Shown: positions 5,617 to 14,001 of the stretch, piece by piece | Layout: each line of letters starts with the position of its first letter | Position numbering within the stretch: position 1 is the stretch's first letter | Origin: Treponema sp. | GTDB taxonomy: Bacteria; Spirochaetota; Spirochaetia; Treponematales; Breznakiellaceae | DNA: 30,075 nucleotides | Assembly: GCA_031275535.1 (NCBI GenBank) | Contig: JAISOR010000261.1 | Coordinates: 1-30,075, forward strand | Direction of reading: 5' to 3' | Translations under genes and position numbers: made by a program | The notes under the pieces: generated by a model | What the model saw: only the letters and a program-made list of their open reading frames with translations | What the model was told of the DNA's origin: nothing | The model's database searches: none

Positions 5617-6747
5617 ATGGGGGTATTTATGATGAATATGATGAAGCTTTCCAAAAAATTCGGTTTTGGAAAAACGGCCCGGGGGCCGGCGGCGCTGCTG
5701 CTCTGTTTGATGGCAACGGCCTGTTTCCCGGATAAACAACAGACGTTCCCGCCGGAGCAGGGGGTGGCGGAGGAGGGGATCCTTCCCGCTTCTGCGGAGG
5801 CGGCCGGGTCCGCTCCCGTCTTTCCCGGCGGGAGCGGACCCTACGCGGCGGCCCTGGGTGAACCCGGGTCCTACGCGTCCGCCCTGGAAGAACTTGCCGA
5901 GACGGAACGCTCCGGCGGTTTTACCCCGGGGCTTGGCCTGAGCGAATCCATGATCCGGGAATGGTCCGGCGATTACGGCGGGGCGGTGCTCGCCGCCTAT
6001 AAAGAACTTTCCTGGGCCTACGGATACGGCGCCGGAGTAACCAGGGAGGGTCTGGGGGAAGGGCTGAGGAAGGTACTGGCCCTTTACGAAGAAGGGGGGG
6101 AAGCCCCCGGCGCCCCTGCCCTGGGGGAAGAAGCCCGGGCCCAGGCCCTGGGCGCCGCCCGGGCGGTCCTGGCCTTTCACCAGGGCTCATGGACCGAGGC
6201 AAGGTTGAGCCTGGAGGGTCTGGACCCGGGGGATGCCCCCGATTCTTTTGCCCGCTGGATGGCTTTGGTGTGCCGCCTTGAGGAGGGGGAACCTTCCCGT
6301 CGGATCCAGGGCGCCTATGGAGCTATCCGGGCCCGCTATGAAGGGTTTCCCGAATATTGGTACCGGGGGGCCCGGCATTTTTCCGGGCATATTCGGGGTG
6401 AATATGCCGAGCGTTGTATCAATCTGGCCCCCCGGGGGCCCTTCGCCGGGGACTGCCGGAGGATTCTGGCGGAAATCGTGGGCCTGTCCGCCCATGAAGG
6501 AAACAGCATCAAGACCCGGGCGGAAATTGAGGAATCAATTACCCGGTCGGCGCTTTCCGGGGCCCCCGGGGATTTAGCGGAACTTTTCGGCCTCCTTGCT
6601 CTGCAGGATAATCCCTTCACCCTGTATGCCGCCGGAGCCCTGCGGGCCCTGGCGATACAGGAGGATTTCAGAAACTGGTTCGGCCAGGAAGCGGCCCGCG
6701 CCTCGGGACGTTTGGCGGAACGGCTGCTCTATATTTCCAAGGGGTAA
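5617..6747 (+). CDS. Lipoprotein of unknown function, helical, first gene of the efflux operon
   Basis: The 376-residue product starts with a basic region (KKFGFGKTAR), a short hydrophobic core and the lipobox LMATAC, with Cys36 the likely lipidated residue. The mature part begins with a Pro/Glu/Gly-rich linker (37-80) and is then mostly amphipathic helix rich in Ala, Leu, Glu and Arg, for example AQALGAARAVLAFHQGSWTE without its last residue near 170-190. It resembles degenerate TPR-type helical hairpins, but I recognise no family. An in-frame ATG at 5629 is at least as likely a start, because GGGGG (5619-5623) lies 5 nt upstream of it. The stop is followed after 4 nt by the next gene, and AAGGGG at its 3' end serves as the next ribosome site. 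It probably sits on the inner leaflet of the outer membrane, or on the surface, as a partner of the pump. Confidence 0.8.
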   Translation: MGVFMMNMMKLSKKFGFGKTARGPAALLLCLMATACFPDKQQTFPPEQGVAEEGILPASAEAAGSAPVFPGGSGPYAAALGEPGSYASALEELAETERSGGFTPGLGLSESMIREWSGDYGGAVLAAYKELSWAYGYGAGVTREGLGEGLRKVLALYEEGGEAPGAPALGEEARAQALGAARAVLAFHQGSWTEARLSLEGLDPGDAPDSFARWMALVCRLEEGEPSRRIQGAYGAIRARYEGFPEYWYRGARHFSGHIRGEYAERCINLAPRGPFAGDCRRILAEIVGLSAHEGNSIKTRAEIEESITRSALSGAPGDLAELFGLLALQDNPFTLYAAGALRALAIQEDFRNWFGQEAARASGRLAERLLYISKG

Positions 6748-6751
6748 AAAA

Positions 6752-7399
6752 ATGGGACAAAAAGTGATTTTTGGGGTCCTGGTGATCCTGTTGTTTTTTT
6801 TGACCGCCTGTCATGGCCGGAGGGTGGACGGGGATACCCTGCTGCTCTATGCCCGGTCCGAGGCCGCCTACGAGGAGGGGCGGTTTGAGGAACTTATTTC
6901 CCTGCTTTCGGGGGTACGTTCCTTTACGCCGGCCCTGGTCCTGCGGGGAAAGGCGGAATATTTTTCCGGCGATTCAAAAGCCGCCGAGGGGACCTTCCGA
7001 AGGGTCCTTTCGCGCCGGCCCGCTACGGTGGAGGCCTCCCTCTATTTGGCCCGGCTGCTACGGGAAAGGGGCGAGATAGAAGAGGCGGAGGGGATCATTA
7101 CAGCCCTCCTGGAGGATGATCCCGTCAACATCCGGGCCCTCAGGCTGGGGGCGGAAATGTATCGGGAAAAGGGTCCCGCCGGGGAAGGGACCGCCGCCGC
7201 CTTGCTCGACCGGGCGGTGGAGGCATCCGCGGAGACCGCCCTTGTTTTTGTGGACCGGGCCCGGCTCCGCTGGATTGGAGGGAATGGGGAAGGGGCCCTT
7301 CGGGACCTCCTGAGCGCCAAAAGCCTCCTCCCCTGGGATACTCCCCTGTTCCGGAGTATCGAAAATTTGGAATCCGCTATCCGGGAGGCCCGGCGATGA
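6752..7399 (+). CDS. TPR-repeat lipoprotein
   Basis: The 215-residue protein has a textbook lipoprotein signal (MGQK, hydrophobic core, LTAC) with Cys20 as the lipidation site. From about residue 31 to 160 it consists of TPR-like helix pairs: YEEGRFEELISLLSGV, AEYFSGDSKAAEGTFRRVL, LARLLRERGEIEEAEGIITA and the following AEMYREKGP. TPRs are protein-binding scaffolds; the partner is not evident but is probably another envelope protein from this operon. The ATG at 6752 is chosen because AAGGGG (6739-6744) lies 7 nt upstream and because the signal peptide starts there; longer versions of the frame run back into the previous gene. The stop codon overlaps the next start by ATGA. Confidence 0.88.
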   Translation: MGQKVIFGVLVILLFFLTACHGRRVDGDTLLLYARSEAAYEEGRFEELISLLSGVRSFTPALVLRGKAEYFSGDSKAAEGTFRRVLSRRPATVEASLYLARLLRERGEIEEAEGIITALLEDDPVNIRALRLGAEMYREKGPAGEGTAAALLDRAVEASAETALVFVDRARLRWIGGNGEGALRDLLSAKSLLPWDTPLFRSIENLESAIREARR

Positions 7400-7977
7400 A
7401 ACCATCCGTTCTTTTCCAAGGCCCTTCCCCAAACCAGCCGGGTTTCGGGAAGGATTCACCCCGCCCCCGTCTTCTCCGCGGTCCGGGGAAACCCTTCTCT
7501 GCGTGCCTCGCCGTATGGGGGGCCCTGGTATTCCTCTCGGGCTGTATTTCCCTCGGGTCCTCCCCGGGCAATTCCTGGTCATCCAAAAACCGTTCCCGTA
7601 TAGCCGGCACCCTGCGGCTGGAAGCTGTTTCCGTGGATAAGCCCCTGGACAAGGCTTCAGTGGAAAGGGAGATCCGGGGCCGGGCGCCGCTCATTTTTTT
7701 GAAGCAGGGCTATCTCCTCGTACCGGAAGGGGAAACCCCCCTTTACCGGGCGGATATTCGGGCCATTGAACGGGAATATATCTTCGGCTGGAAAACCCGG
7801 CGCTCCCTTTCAATGGAGGTCTTTATCTGGCAGGAGGGTACCGGGCCCCGGGATCCGGTTCCCCTGGCCTCGGGCAGAGCCGCGGGTTCCGGTCAGGCCA
7901 GCCTGTCTTCATCCACGGTTACGGATCGCCTTTTGAAAGCCGCGGTCAAAAGGGCGCTGAGGGCTTTAAAAAAATGA
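7396..7977 (+). CDS. Lipoprotein of unknown function with a long pre-lipobox region
   Basis: The 193-residue product carries the lipobox LSGC with Cys50, preceded by a hydrophobic core (37-47) and by an unusually long Pro/Gly/Arg-rich n-region of about 35 residues. A lipoprotein n-region is normally 5-10 residues. The mature part (51-193) contains a compact alpha/beta-like stretch, GTLRLEAVSVDKPLDKASVE through REYIFGWKTRRSLSMEVFIW, and a Ser/Ala-rich C-terminus ending in a basic helix. I recognise no family; a small periplasmic lipoprotein that binds a pump component is one possibility. The start overlaps the upstream stop by ATGA, and the end overlaps the TolC-like gene in the same way. An inverted repeat (7423-7453) lies within the n-region codons. 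Confidence 0.8.
   Translation: MKPSVLFQGPSPNQPGFGKDSPRPRLLRGPGKPFSACLAVWGALVFLSGCISLGSSPGNSWSSKNRSRIAGTLRLEAVSVDKPLDKASVEREIRGRAPLIFLKQGYLLVPEGETPLYRADIRAIEREYIFGWKTRRSLSMEVFIWQEGTGPRDPVPLASGRAAGSGQASLSSSTVTDRLLKAAVKRALRALKK
7423..7453. repeat. Inverted repeat in the 5' codons of the third lipoprotein gene
   Basis: CCTTCCCCAAACC (7423-7435) and GGTTTCGGGAAGG (7441-7453) are complementary at 12 of 13 positions with a 5-nt loop. The repeat begins 27 nt after the start codon, in the part of the protein removed during lipoprotein maturation. Confidence 0.7.
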
Positions 7978-9392
7978 AAGGCAGGGCTGTTTCGGCCGTA
8001 AGGCCATGGGGGAAAGAATTTTTTCTGGTCCTCCTTTTTACCACGGCTTCCGGAATTGGGGCTGAACCGGGTATCGGTTTTGCCGAAGCCGCCCTCATGG
8101 CGGTGGCCGCTTCCGATGAGCTCCGGAATGAATACGCCCAACGAAACCTCCGGGAAGGAGCCTGGATTCTGGGGCGGCGGGCCTATTTTCCCCGGGTATC
8201 CTTGACTGTTTCCGAAGACGACCGGGTTTCCACCATAGGGAGCGATTCCTTTTTAAAAAACTACGGGATCGACCTGGATCAGCTCCTTTGGGACGGGGGA
8301 AGAACCGCCATAAGCCGGTCCGTGGAGCAGGCGGAACTCACCCTGTTGGGAGCCCAGTTGGAACGGATGGCCGGGGAAATCGCCGAGGCTGCCCTGGGGT
8401 CATACCGGAATGTGCTTTACCTGCGGGCTCAACTGGCCATTCGGGAGGCTGCCCTGGAAGCGTTGAGGGAACAGCGGAATATCCTGTCCAGGGAAACGGA
8501 ACTCGGCCTGGCCCTGGCTGCTGATTTGACCGGAGCGGATCTTACCCTTGCGGGGGAAGCGATAGAGATCCGTTCCCTTAACATGGAACTGGAGGAGGCG
8601 GAACAGCAGTTTGCCGAGACCCTGGGGCTGGAGCGGCTGCCCCCCCTTTTAGAGACCGTGGACGTCAGGCGGTCTCCGGCCTTGCCCGGAGAAGAGGATA
8701 CCCGTGCCCAGGCCCAGGCCAGGAATCCGGACCTTACCGAGGCCCGGTACGGGATAGTGAAAAAACAGGCGGAAGCCCGGTACGCCCGGTTATCCTGGAT
8801 GCCCACGGTACGCTTGACCGGAGGATTCAGCCTCAGCGGCCGGCGCTACCCCCTGACGAGGTATAGCTGGAGCGTGGGGCTGACCGTTGAATTTTCATCC
8901 CCCTGGTTTTCGGGGGGTATCCAGGGTTCGGCGGGGGGGGAGCCGCCCTATGACAGAAGCGCCCGGCTGCAGAACACCCTGTCCCCCCTGCCCGAGCCCG
9001 CGGCGGCCATGACCAGCCGTTCCGCGGACCTGGCCCTTGCCCTGGAACGGAAAAAATTCCAGTTGAGTTTTGAGAAGGTGGGCCGTATGGCGGCATTGGC
9101 GGTGGAGAAATGCCGGCTTATCGACGAGAAGCGGCTCCTGGCCCTGGAATCCCTGGAGTTGTCGGCGAAACAGTTCCGCCTCGCGGAGCTGCGCCTGGAC
9201 CTGGGCCAGATTACCCGGCTCGATCTGATGGAAGCCCGGCAGGAATATACCCAGCGGGAATTAGCCCTGGTGGAAGCCGCCATAACCCTCCTGGAGGCGG
9301 AACGGGAGGTGGAACGTTTTTTGGATCTCCGGCCCGGGACCTTACCCGTATTCGCCGGTGAAACCCATGCTTACGGAGGTTCCCATGAATGA
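7974..9392 (+). CDS. TolC-family outer-membrane efflux channel
   Basis: The 472-residue protein has a signal peptide (hydrophobic core FFLVLLFTTASGIGA, likely cut near residue 30) and the duplicated structure of TolC-like proteins. Helical stretches alternate with the two strand regions: GRRAYFPRVSLTVSEDD and YGIDLDQLLWDGGRT around 65-110, then ARLSWMPTVRLTGGFSLSGR and YSWSVGLTVEFSSPWFSGG around 265-320. Motifs such as LDLGQITRLDLMEARQEYTQ (about 410-430) are typical of the family's last helix pair. Three copies would form the outer-membrane channel and periplasmic tunnel that accept cargo from the RND pump and adaptor encoded next. Length is usual. Its start overlaps the preceding gene by ATGA, and its last codons contain the ribosome site of the adaptor gene. 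Confidence 0.93.
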   Translation: MKGRAVSAVRPWGKEFFLVLLFTTASGIGAEPGIGFAEAALMAVAASDELRNEYAQRNLREGAWILGRRAYFPRVSLTVSEDDRVSTIGSDSFLKNYGIDLDQLLWDGGRTAISRSVEQAELTLLGAQLERMAGEIAEAALGSYRNVLYLRAQLAIREAALEALREQRNILSRETELGLALAADLTGADLTLAGEAIEIRSLNMELEEAEQQFAETLGLERLPPLLETVDVRRSPALPGEEDTRAQAQARNPDLTEARYGIVKKQAEARYARLSWMPTVRLTGGFSLSGRRYPLTRYSWSVGLTVEFSSPWFSGGIQGSAGGEPPYDRSARLQNTLSPLPEPAAAMTSRSADLALALERKKFQLSFEKVGRMAALAVEKCRLIDEKRLLALESLELSAKQFRLAELRLDLGQITRLDLMEARQEYTQRELALVEAAITLLEAEREVERFLDLRPGTLPVFAGETHAYGGSHE

Positions 9393-10893
9393 TGATATTC
9401 CCGCCCCTGTTTTCAACGGGGGCGCCGGGGTTGGCCCCAAAACCGCCTGTTTTCTTACCGGTTTTTGCGGCTCCCCAGGCAAAAGCCCCGGGAAGGGGCC
9501 GGGGGGAAGGCCGGGGTTCCAAAATTTGGCATTTTGGAACCGTCTTGGGTTTTTTTTGTTTCTCTTTGCCCTGATCCTGCCGGGCTGCCGCCCTTCCCCG
9601 AAACAGGGGGAAGCCGAGGCCCCCAGACCGGTCCGGGGGGTGGTGGTTGGGGAACGGAATATACCCCATGAGATCAGCGGATTTGGGACCCTGTCTTTCC
9701 TTAAAAAAGTGGATGTGGCCGCTCCCCAGGACGCGGTATTGGCCGCCCTTTATTACCGGGAAGGGGATAAGGTCAATCCCGGGGATAAGCTGGCGCTTTT
9801 GGAAAATCCCCAGATTTCCCTGGCGGTGGGCCGGGCGCAAAACACCTTTTCCCAGGCCAAGGCCTCCCTGGATCTGGCCCGGTCCCGTTTATTGGAAGGG
9901 GAATTTCAGGCGGAAGCCCAACTCCTCAACCTGGAAAAGGCGGAGGCCGAACTGGAACAGGCCCGGAAGATCCATGAAGAGCAAAAACGGAAACACCAGG
10001 GGGAAGAGGCCCTCTACGAGGCCGGAGGGGTCACCGAAGAGGCCATACGGACCGGCCGTTTTTCCCTGGATTCGGAGGAGGAGAAGATCCGGCTTTTGGA
10101 AAAGGATCTGGCGATCCGCCGCATCGGGTTCCGGCATCAGGACCTGGCCGCCGCGGGGCTTCCCCTGCCCAGGGATGAAGGGGAACAACGGCGCTTGTAT
10201 GTTGCCCTTGCCACCGCCACCCTCCGGGCCGAATTCCAGGCTGCCCAAGCCAGCCTTCAGGCGGCGGCTAAAGAGCTGGAATCGGCGAAACTCGCGGAAT
10301 CGGAGCTGGTGGTAAGGAGTTCCATGGCCGGGACCGTAGGCGCCCTCTATATGGAAGCGGGGGAACGGGTAAAGCAGGAGGATAAGATCCTGACCCTTAT
10401 GGATACGGAATCCCTCTATGGGGTATTCCCGGTACGGGAGGAGGATGCCCTGCGGCTGGAGAAGGGCATGGCCGCCGTGGTAAGCCTGGACGGAACCGGG
10501 GGGACCTATGAGGGCTCCGTGGAGTTGGTGGCTCCCATCGCGGACAGCCAGTCCTTTACCTTCTCCGTGAGGGTCCTCCTTTCCCCGGAGAGCATCGCCG
10601 GCGGGATGGGGGAGACGTTGCCGAAGCCGGGGATGTTTGCCCGGGTTTCCATCACCCTGGGACCTCCCCGAAAGGTGATGGTCATTCCCGATTCTGCCAT
10701 ATTGAATAAGAAAAACAACCAGGGGGTGGTTTTTGTGATTAACGGAGATACCGTCCATGAACGGGAACTACGGTTTGGTATGTCCCTGGGGGAAGATCGG
10801 GAGATTGAAGCCGGTCTTCTTCCCGGGGATCTGGTGGTGGCGCGGCCCGATGGGGGCTTACGGGATGGGGTATATGTTTCGGTGGTGGAATGA
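9385..10893 (+). CDS. RND/HlyD-type periplasmic adaptor (membrane-fusion) lipoprotein
   Basis: The 502-residue product has both half-lipoyl motifs, VDVAAPQDAVLAALYYREGD plus KVNPGDKLALLENPQ near 110-145 and SSMAGTVGALYMEAGERVKQ near 312-331. Between them lies a long alpha-hairpin (about 145-305), followed by beta-barrel and membrane-proximal domains (VSLDGTGGTYEGSVELVAPI, FARVSITLGPPRKVMVIPDS). This is the adaptor that joins an RND pump to TolC. Lipobox LPGC places the lipidated Cys at residue 68, very late for a signal peptide. The ATG at 9385 is supported by GGAGG (9375-9379) 5 nt upstream; a TTG at 9526 would give a normal-length signal but lacks a comparable site. It overlaps the TolC stop by 8 nt. 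An 11-bp perfect inverted repeat lies in the extra N-terminal codons. Confidence 0.92.
   Translation: MNDDIPAPVFNGGAGVGPKTACFLTGFCGSPGKSPGKGPGGRPGFQNLAFWNRLGFFLFLFALILPGCRPSPKQGEAEAPRPVRGVVVGERNIPHEISGFGTLSFLKKVDVAAPQDAVLAALYYREGDKVNPGDKLALLENPQISLAVGRAQNTFSQAKASLDLARSRLLEGEFQAEAQLLNLEKAEAELEQARKIHEEQKRKHQGEEALYEAGGVTEEAIRTGRFSLDSEEEKIRLLEKDLAIRRIGFRHQDLAAAGLPLPRDEGEQRRLYVALATATLRAEFQAAQASLQAAAKELESAKLAESELVVRSSMAGTVGALYMEAGERVKQEDKILTLMDTESLYGVFPVREEDALRLEKGMAAVVSLDGTGGTYEGSVELVAPIADSQSFTFSVRVLLSPESIAGGMGETLPKPGMFARVSITLGPPRKVMVIPDSAILNKKNNQGVVFVINGDTVHERELRFGMSLGEDREIEAGLLPGDLVVARPDGGLRDGVYVSVVE
9515..9541. repeat. Perfect 11-bp inverted repeat in the adaptor gene's 5' codons
   Basis: GGTTCCAAAAT (9515-9525) and ATTTTGGAACC (9531-9541) are exact reverse complements around TTGGC. 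They lie in codons for the extension before the lipobox. Confidence 0.85.
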
Positions 10894-12400
10894 TCCGGTC
10901 CTTTCCGGCTCCGGAAGGGGGCGTCTCCGGATAGGTCAGGCGGCGTTAATCGGCCTTTTCCTCCTGGGTTCCTGTGCCGTGATCGACTTGAGGCCCATCG
11001 GAGTACGGACCGTTCCCGGCGAACCCTACGAGATACTGGAGGATTACCATACGCCGCTGGCCCTGATCTTTGATACGGAGATGGAAAAAACCACGGCCCA
11101 AGCGGTGATTTCGGTGAGTTTTACCGGAGGCGTCGTCGAGGGGGACCTCCGGTGGCAGGGGAACACCCTTTTCTTTACCCCCGCCGCGGGGTGGACCGCC
11201 GGAAGGCGGTATACCCTGGGCCTCACCGGAGAGGTCTACTCCACCGACGGCCGGGAACTCAGGATTGCCCAATACCTTCCGTTTTTCGCGGTCTCCCGGG
11301 CCGAGCTTCCCCGGCTTGACTCCTTTACCCCCGCCGATGGCGCTTCCGTGGGGGTAACGGCGGAAGAAGGGGGGGCGGTTATATTAGGTTTCTCCCTGCC
11401 TATGGACCGCCGGAGTGTGGAGGAGGGGTTCTCCCTGGACGGGACGGGGGAGAAGCGGTTTGATTGGGACGGGGATGACCGGACCCTCAGGATCAGCGCC
11501 GGTCAACCCCTGTCCCCCTGGACCACTTACCATTGGAGCCTGGACCAGGCCTTGAGCCGGGAGGGCGCGCCCCTGGCAAAACCGGTATCCGCCCAATTTA
11601 CCACCGACCTTGACAGGTCCTATCCGGTGGTGCTTGAGGTGTTCCCCCTGCTGCGTTCCGATCCGCCTGAAGCCTCTTCCCCGGGAGCGGGCCTTTTTCT
11701 GCCATGGGTACGGACCGGCGCCGATATGGAGCAGGGCCTTGGGAGCGGTCAGGGAATAGGGGTCCGGTTTAATAAGCCCATGGATGAGGAAAGCATGCGG
11801 AAGGCGATCAGGCTGGAACCTTCCCTCTCGGGAACAGTTGAAATAGTAAGCCCCGATTCCCTGGTTTATGTTCCGGACAGGGACCCGGACGCTGAAACCC
11901 GCTATACCCTCATTGTTTCCGGCGATACCCGGGATAAGAGCGGATTGCGGGTGGGAGAGGATTTTATATGCTATTTTACCCCGGACATTCCCTTTTTGCG
12001 GATCCCTGCCTTGTCCGTGAACGGGCAGTCCCCGCTGGCCATGGATGAGGGAGATACGCCCCGGTATTATGCCTTTCCTCTGGAAGGAATCACCGCAATA
12101 ACCGGGATCACCCTGGAGTTTTCCCTTCCCTTTTCCCAGGAAGCCATGGTTGCCGCGGTCCTGGAAATTTCGCTGGACCCCTGGTTCCCGGCATCCCTGG
12201 GTCAGGCGGTCCTTAAGGCCGCGGTCTGGTCTTCGGAGAATACCCTTTTTATGGAATGGGAGGGGCTTGAACCGGGAACGCCCGAGGAACCCCATTTTTA
12301 TCAGCTTACCATCCCCGGCGGGAAAAGCGGCGTCGCCAATGGCCGGGGTTCCTTCATAAAAGATACCCAAAGCATCTATCTGGAGGTTTTAGACTCATGA
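10874..12400 (+). CDS. Lipoprotein with Ig-like (Big_5/SbsA-type) domains, first copy
   Basis: The 508-residue protein has a hydrophobic core and lipobox LGSC with Cys34 as the acylation site. The mature part holds three Ig-like units of the Big_5 type, each with a strand containing F-x-x-P/E-M followed by Y-x-L near the end: LALIFDTEMEKTTAQAVISV to RRYTLGLTGEVYSTDGREL, ILGFSLPMDRRSVEEGFSL to TTYHWSLDQALSREGAPL, and VRFNKPMDEESMRKAIRLEP to TRYTLIVSGDTRDKSGLRV. The C-terminal 130 residues look like another beta domain. These folds bind or space proteins at cell envelopes; a link to the pump comes only from the operon. The ATG at 10874 is preferred, with GGGATGGGG just upstream; 10865 is an alternative. 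It overlaps the adaptor gene by 20 nt and the next gene by ATGA. Confidence 0.82.
   Translation: MFRWWNDPVLSGSGRGRLRIGQAALIGLFLLGSCAVIDLRPIGVRTVPGEPYEILEDYHTPLALIFDTEMEKTTAQAVISVSFTGGVVEGDLRWQGNTLFFTPAAGWTAGRRYTLGLTGEVYSTDGRELRIAQYLPFFAVSRAELPRLDSFTPADGASVGVTAEEGGAVILGFSLPMDRRSVEEGFSLDGTGEKRFDWDGDDRTLRISAGQPLSPWTTYHWSLDQALSREGAPLAKPVSAQFTTDLDRSYPVVLEVFPLLRSDPPEASSPGAGLFLPWVRTGADMEQGLGSGQGIGVRFNKPMDEESMRKAIRLEPSLSGTVEIVSPDSLVYVPDRDPDAETRYTLIVSGDTRDKSGLRVGEDFICYFTPDIPFLRIPALSVNGQSPLAMDEGDTPRYYAFPLEGITAITGITLEFSLPFSQEAMVAAVLEISLDPWFPASLGQAVLKAAVWSSENTLFMEWEGLEPGTPEEPHFYQLTIPGGKSGVANGRGSFIKDTQSIYLEVLDS
10893..10932. repeat. Nested inverted repeats in the 5' codons of the first Ig-like lipoprotein gene
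   Basis: ATCCGG (10893-10898) pairs with CCGGAT (10927-10932), and between them TTCCGG (10903-10908) with CCGGAA (10911-10916). They lie between the start codon and the lipobox. Confidence 0.5.
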
Positions 12401-13977
12401 AAAAGATCAAACCCGTTTTTTTTAAGGTCCTGGGGGGGATGGTTTTTTTAAGCCTGTTCTTTTCCTGCGATATCCTCAGGCAATCCCCCTTTGAAGTTGC
12501 CCAATGGAGTCCCGGAACGGGGTACCATGGGGAGCCGGAACATATCAGGGTTTCGGTTTCCTTTTCCCATGATCCGGACAAGCTCAGCGTGGAACATTCC
12601 TTTTCCTTAACCGAAGACAGTTCACCGGTGAACGGTTCCTTTGGATGGGAAGGGCGGACCCTGGTTTTTCATCCCGCCGTTCCCCTGGAACTAAACCGGG
12701 ATTACGTGATAACGCTCCTGGAGGATGCCCAGGATCAAAAGGGGATTTCGATGGATAAAAAATTTGAAGCCTCCTTTACCACCCGGGGTACGGGAAGCCG
12801 TCCGGCGGTTCTTTCCGTAGACCCCCGGGATATGGGGACGGTGATGGATCCTCGGCAGGAGATCCGTATCGAATTTTCCGAACCCCCGCAGCTTACTTCC
12901 TGCGTTAACGCCATTTCCTTTAGTCCCTCTGCCGGCGGTTCCTGGCGTTTGGAAGCCGGCGGCCGCCAGGCGGTTTTTCTGCCCCAGGAATCCTGGGTTA
13001 TGGGAACGACCTACCGGATGCGCATTGCCCCGGATTTTTCCAGTCTTCCGGGGCTTACCTTGGGAAAGGAATTTACCACCTACTTTGTCGTGGGGGATGA
13101 CCGGACTCCGCCCCGCTTAATGGCGGCCCATGCCCTGGACCCGGCGGGAAACCCGGTCATGGAACTGGTCCCCGCGGAAGACGGCCCCTTGATGGGGGAA
13201 ACCTCCCGCTGGGAATCCGCATACCGGCTCAGGCTGGAATTTTCCGAACCGGTGGATACGGCGGATCTCAAAAACCGCCTCACCGTGGAAAAGGCGCCGT
13301 CCCTGGAGATGGAGACCGAATCGGGATATGCCGATCGGGTGGTTTTTGGTTTTAGTGAAAAGCCCGAATACGCAAGTTCTTTCCTTATCAGAATAAACGC
13401 CGGGGTCAGGGATAAGGCGGGAAATGAGAGTTCCGGTCCGGTGGTCTTCCGGATCAGGGCGGACGGGCCCTGTTCCAAGCCTCCCGCCCTGGCGGGGATC
13501 CGTATGCCCATGGCCCCCGGCGGCCTTGATGAGCATACAAACGAACCGGCGGATGATCCCCTTGTCCCGGAACAATTTTACCAGGTGGTGTCTTTTTCGA
13601 TGGACGAGCCCTTCGGGGATCTGCCGGTCCTCCCCGGGAACGGCCGATACCCCTATACCGAATCAACTCCTACCTGGATAGAACTCTATTTCGACACGGT
13701 CCCGGGGGCGGAGATAGAGCTCCTTTCCCTGATGAACCTCTTCCGGGTGGACGCCACCAACAATGCCCTCTCCTTTTTCCCCCGGAGCATGGAGACCGGG
13801 AATTTTTCCGTCCCCGATGCTCCCCCGGGCTGGGAAGCGTATTATCGGGTAAAAGTCAAAGGGCTTCTCATCAATTCCACCGATCCGGGGGTGGTTGTCT
13901 TTCAGATAGCTTCCGGCCTTCAGGACAATTTAGGAAACCGGAATGAGAAAATCTTTCGCCTTCCCCTTTTAAAATAG
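12397..13977 (+). CDS. Lipoprotein with Ig-like (Big_5/SbsA-type) domains, second copy
   Basis: The 526-residue protein begins MKKIKPVFFK, then a hydrophobic core and a lipobox ending LFFSC, with Cys24 as the likely lipidation site. Three Big_5-like units can be followed: IRVSVSFSHDPDKLSVEHSF to LNRDYVITLLEDAQDQKGIS (about 48-120), IRIEFSEPPQLTSCVNAISF to TYRMRIAPDFSSLPGL (about 150-220), and LRLEFSEPVDTADLKNRLTV to SSFLIRINAGVRDKAGNESS (about 275-345). A different C-terminal beta region of about 170 residues follows (PFGDLPVLPGNGRYPYTEST onward). It shares layout but little sequence with the gene before it, so they are probably old paralogues. The ATG overlaps the upstream stop by ATGA. A gap of 24 nt separates it from the first RND pump. 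Surface or periplasmic exposure and binding to the pump are inferred. Confidence 0.85.
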   Translation: MKKIKPVFFKVLGGMVFLSLFFSCDILRQSPFEVAQWSPGTGYHGEPEHIRVSVSFSHDPDKLSVEHSFSLTEDSSPVNGSFGWEGRTLVFHPAVPLELNRDYVITLLEDAQDQKGISMDKKFEASFTTRGTGSRPAVLSVDPRDMGTVMDPRQEIRIEFSEPPQLTSCVNAISFSPSAGGSWRLEAGGRQAVFLPQESWVMGTTYRMRIAPDFSSLPGLTLGKEFTTYFVVGDDRTPPRLMAAHALDPAGNPVMELVPAEDGPLMGETSRWESAYRLRLEFSEPVDTADLKNRLTVEKAPSLEMETESGYADRVVFGFSEKPEYASSFLIRINAGVRDKAGNESSGPVVFRIRADGPCSKPPALAGIRMPMAPGGLDEHTNEPADDPLVPEQFYQVVSFSMDEPFGDLPVLPGNGRYPYTESTPTWIELYFDTVPGAEIELLSLMNLFRVDATNNALSFFPRSMETGNFSVPDAPPGWEAYYRVKVKGLLINSTDPGVVVFQIASGLQDNLGNRNEKIFRLPLLK

Positions 13978-14001
13978 GGGCCGGTTAAAAAGGATACGGT
14001 A

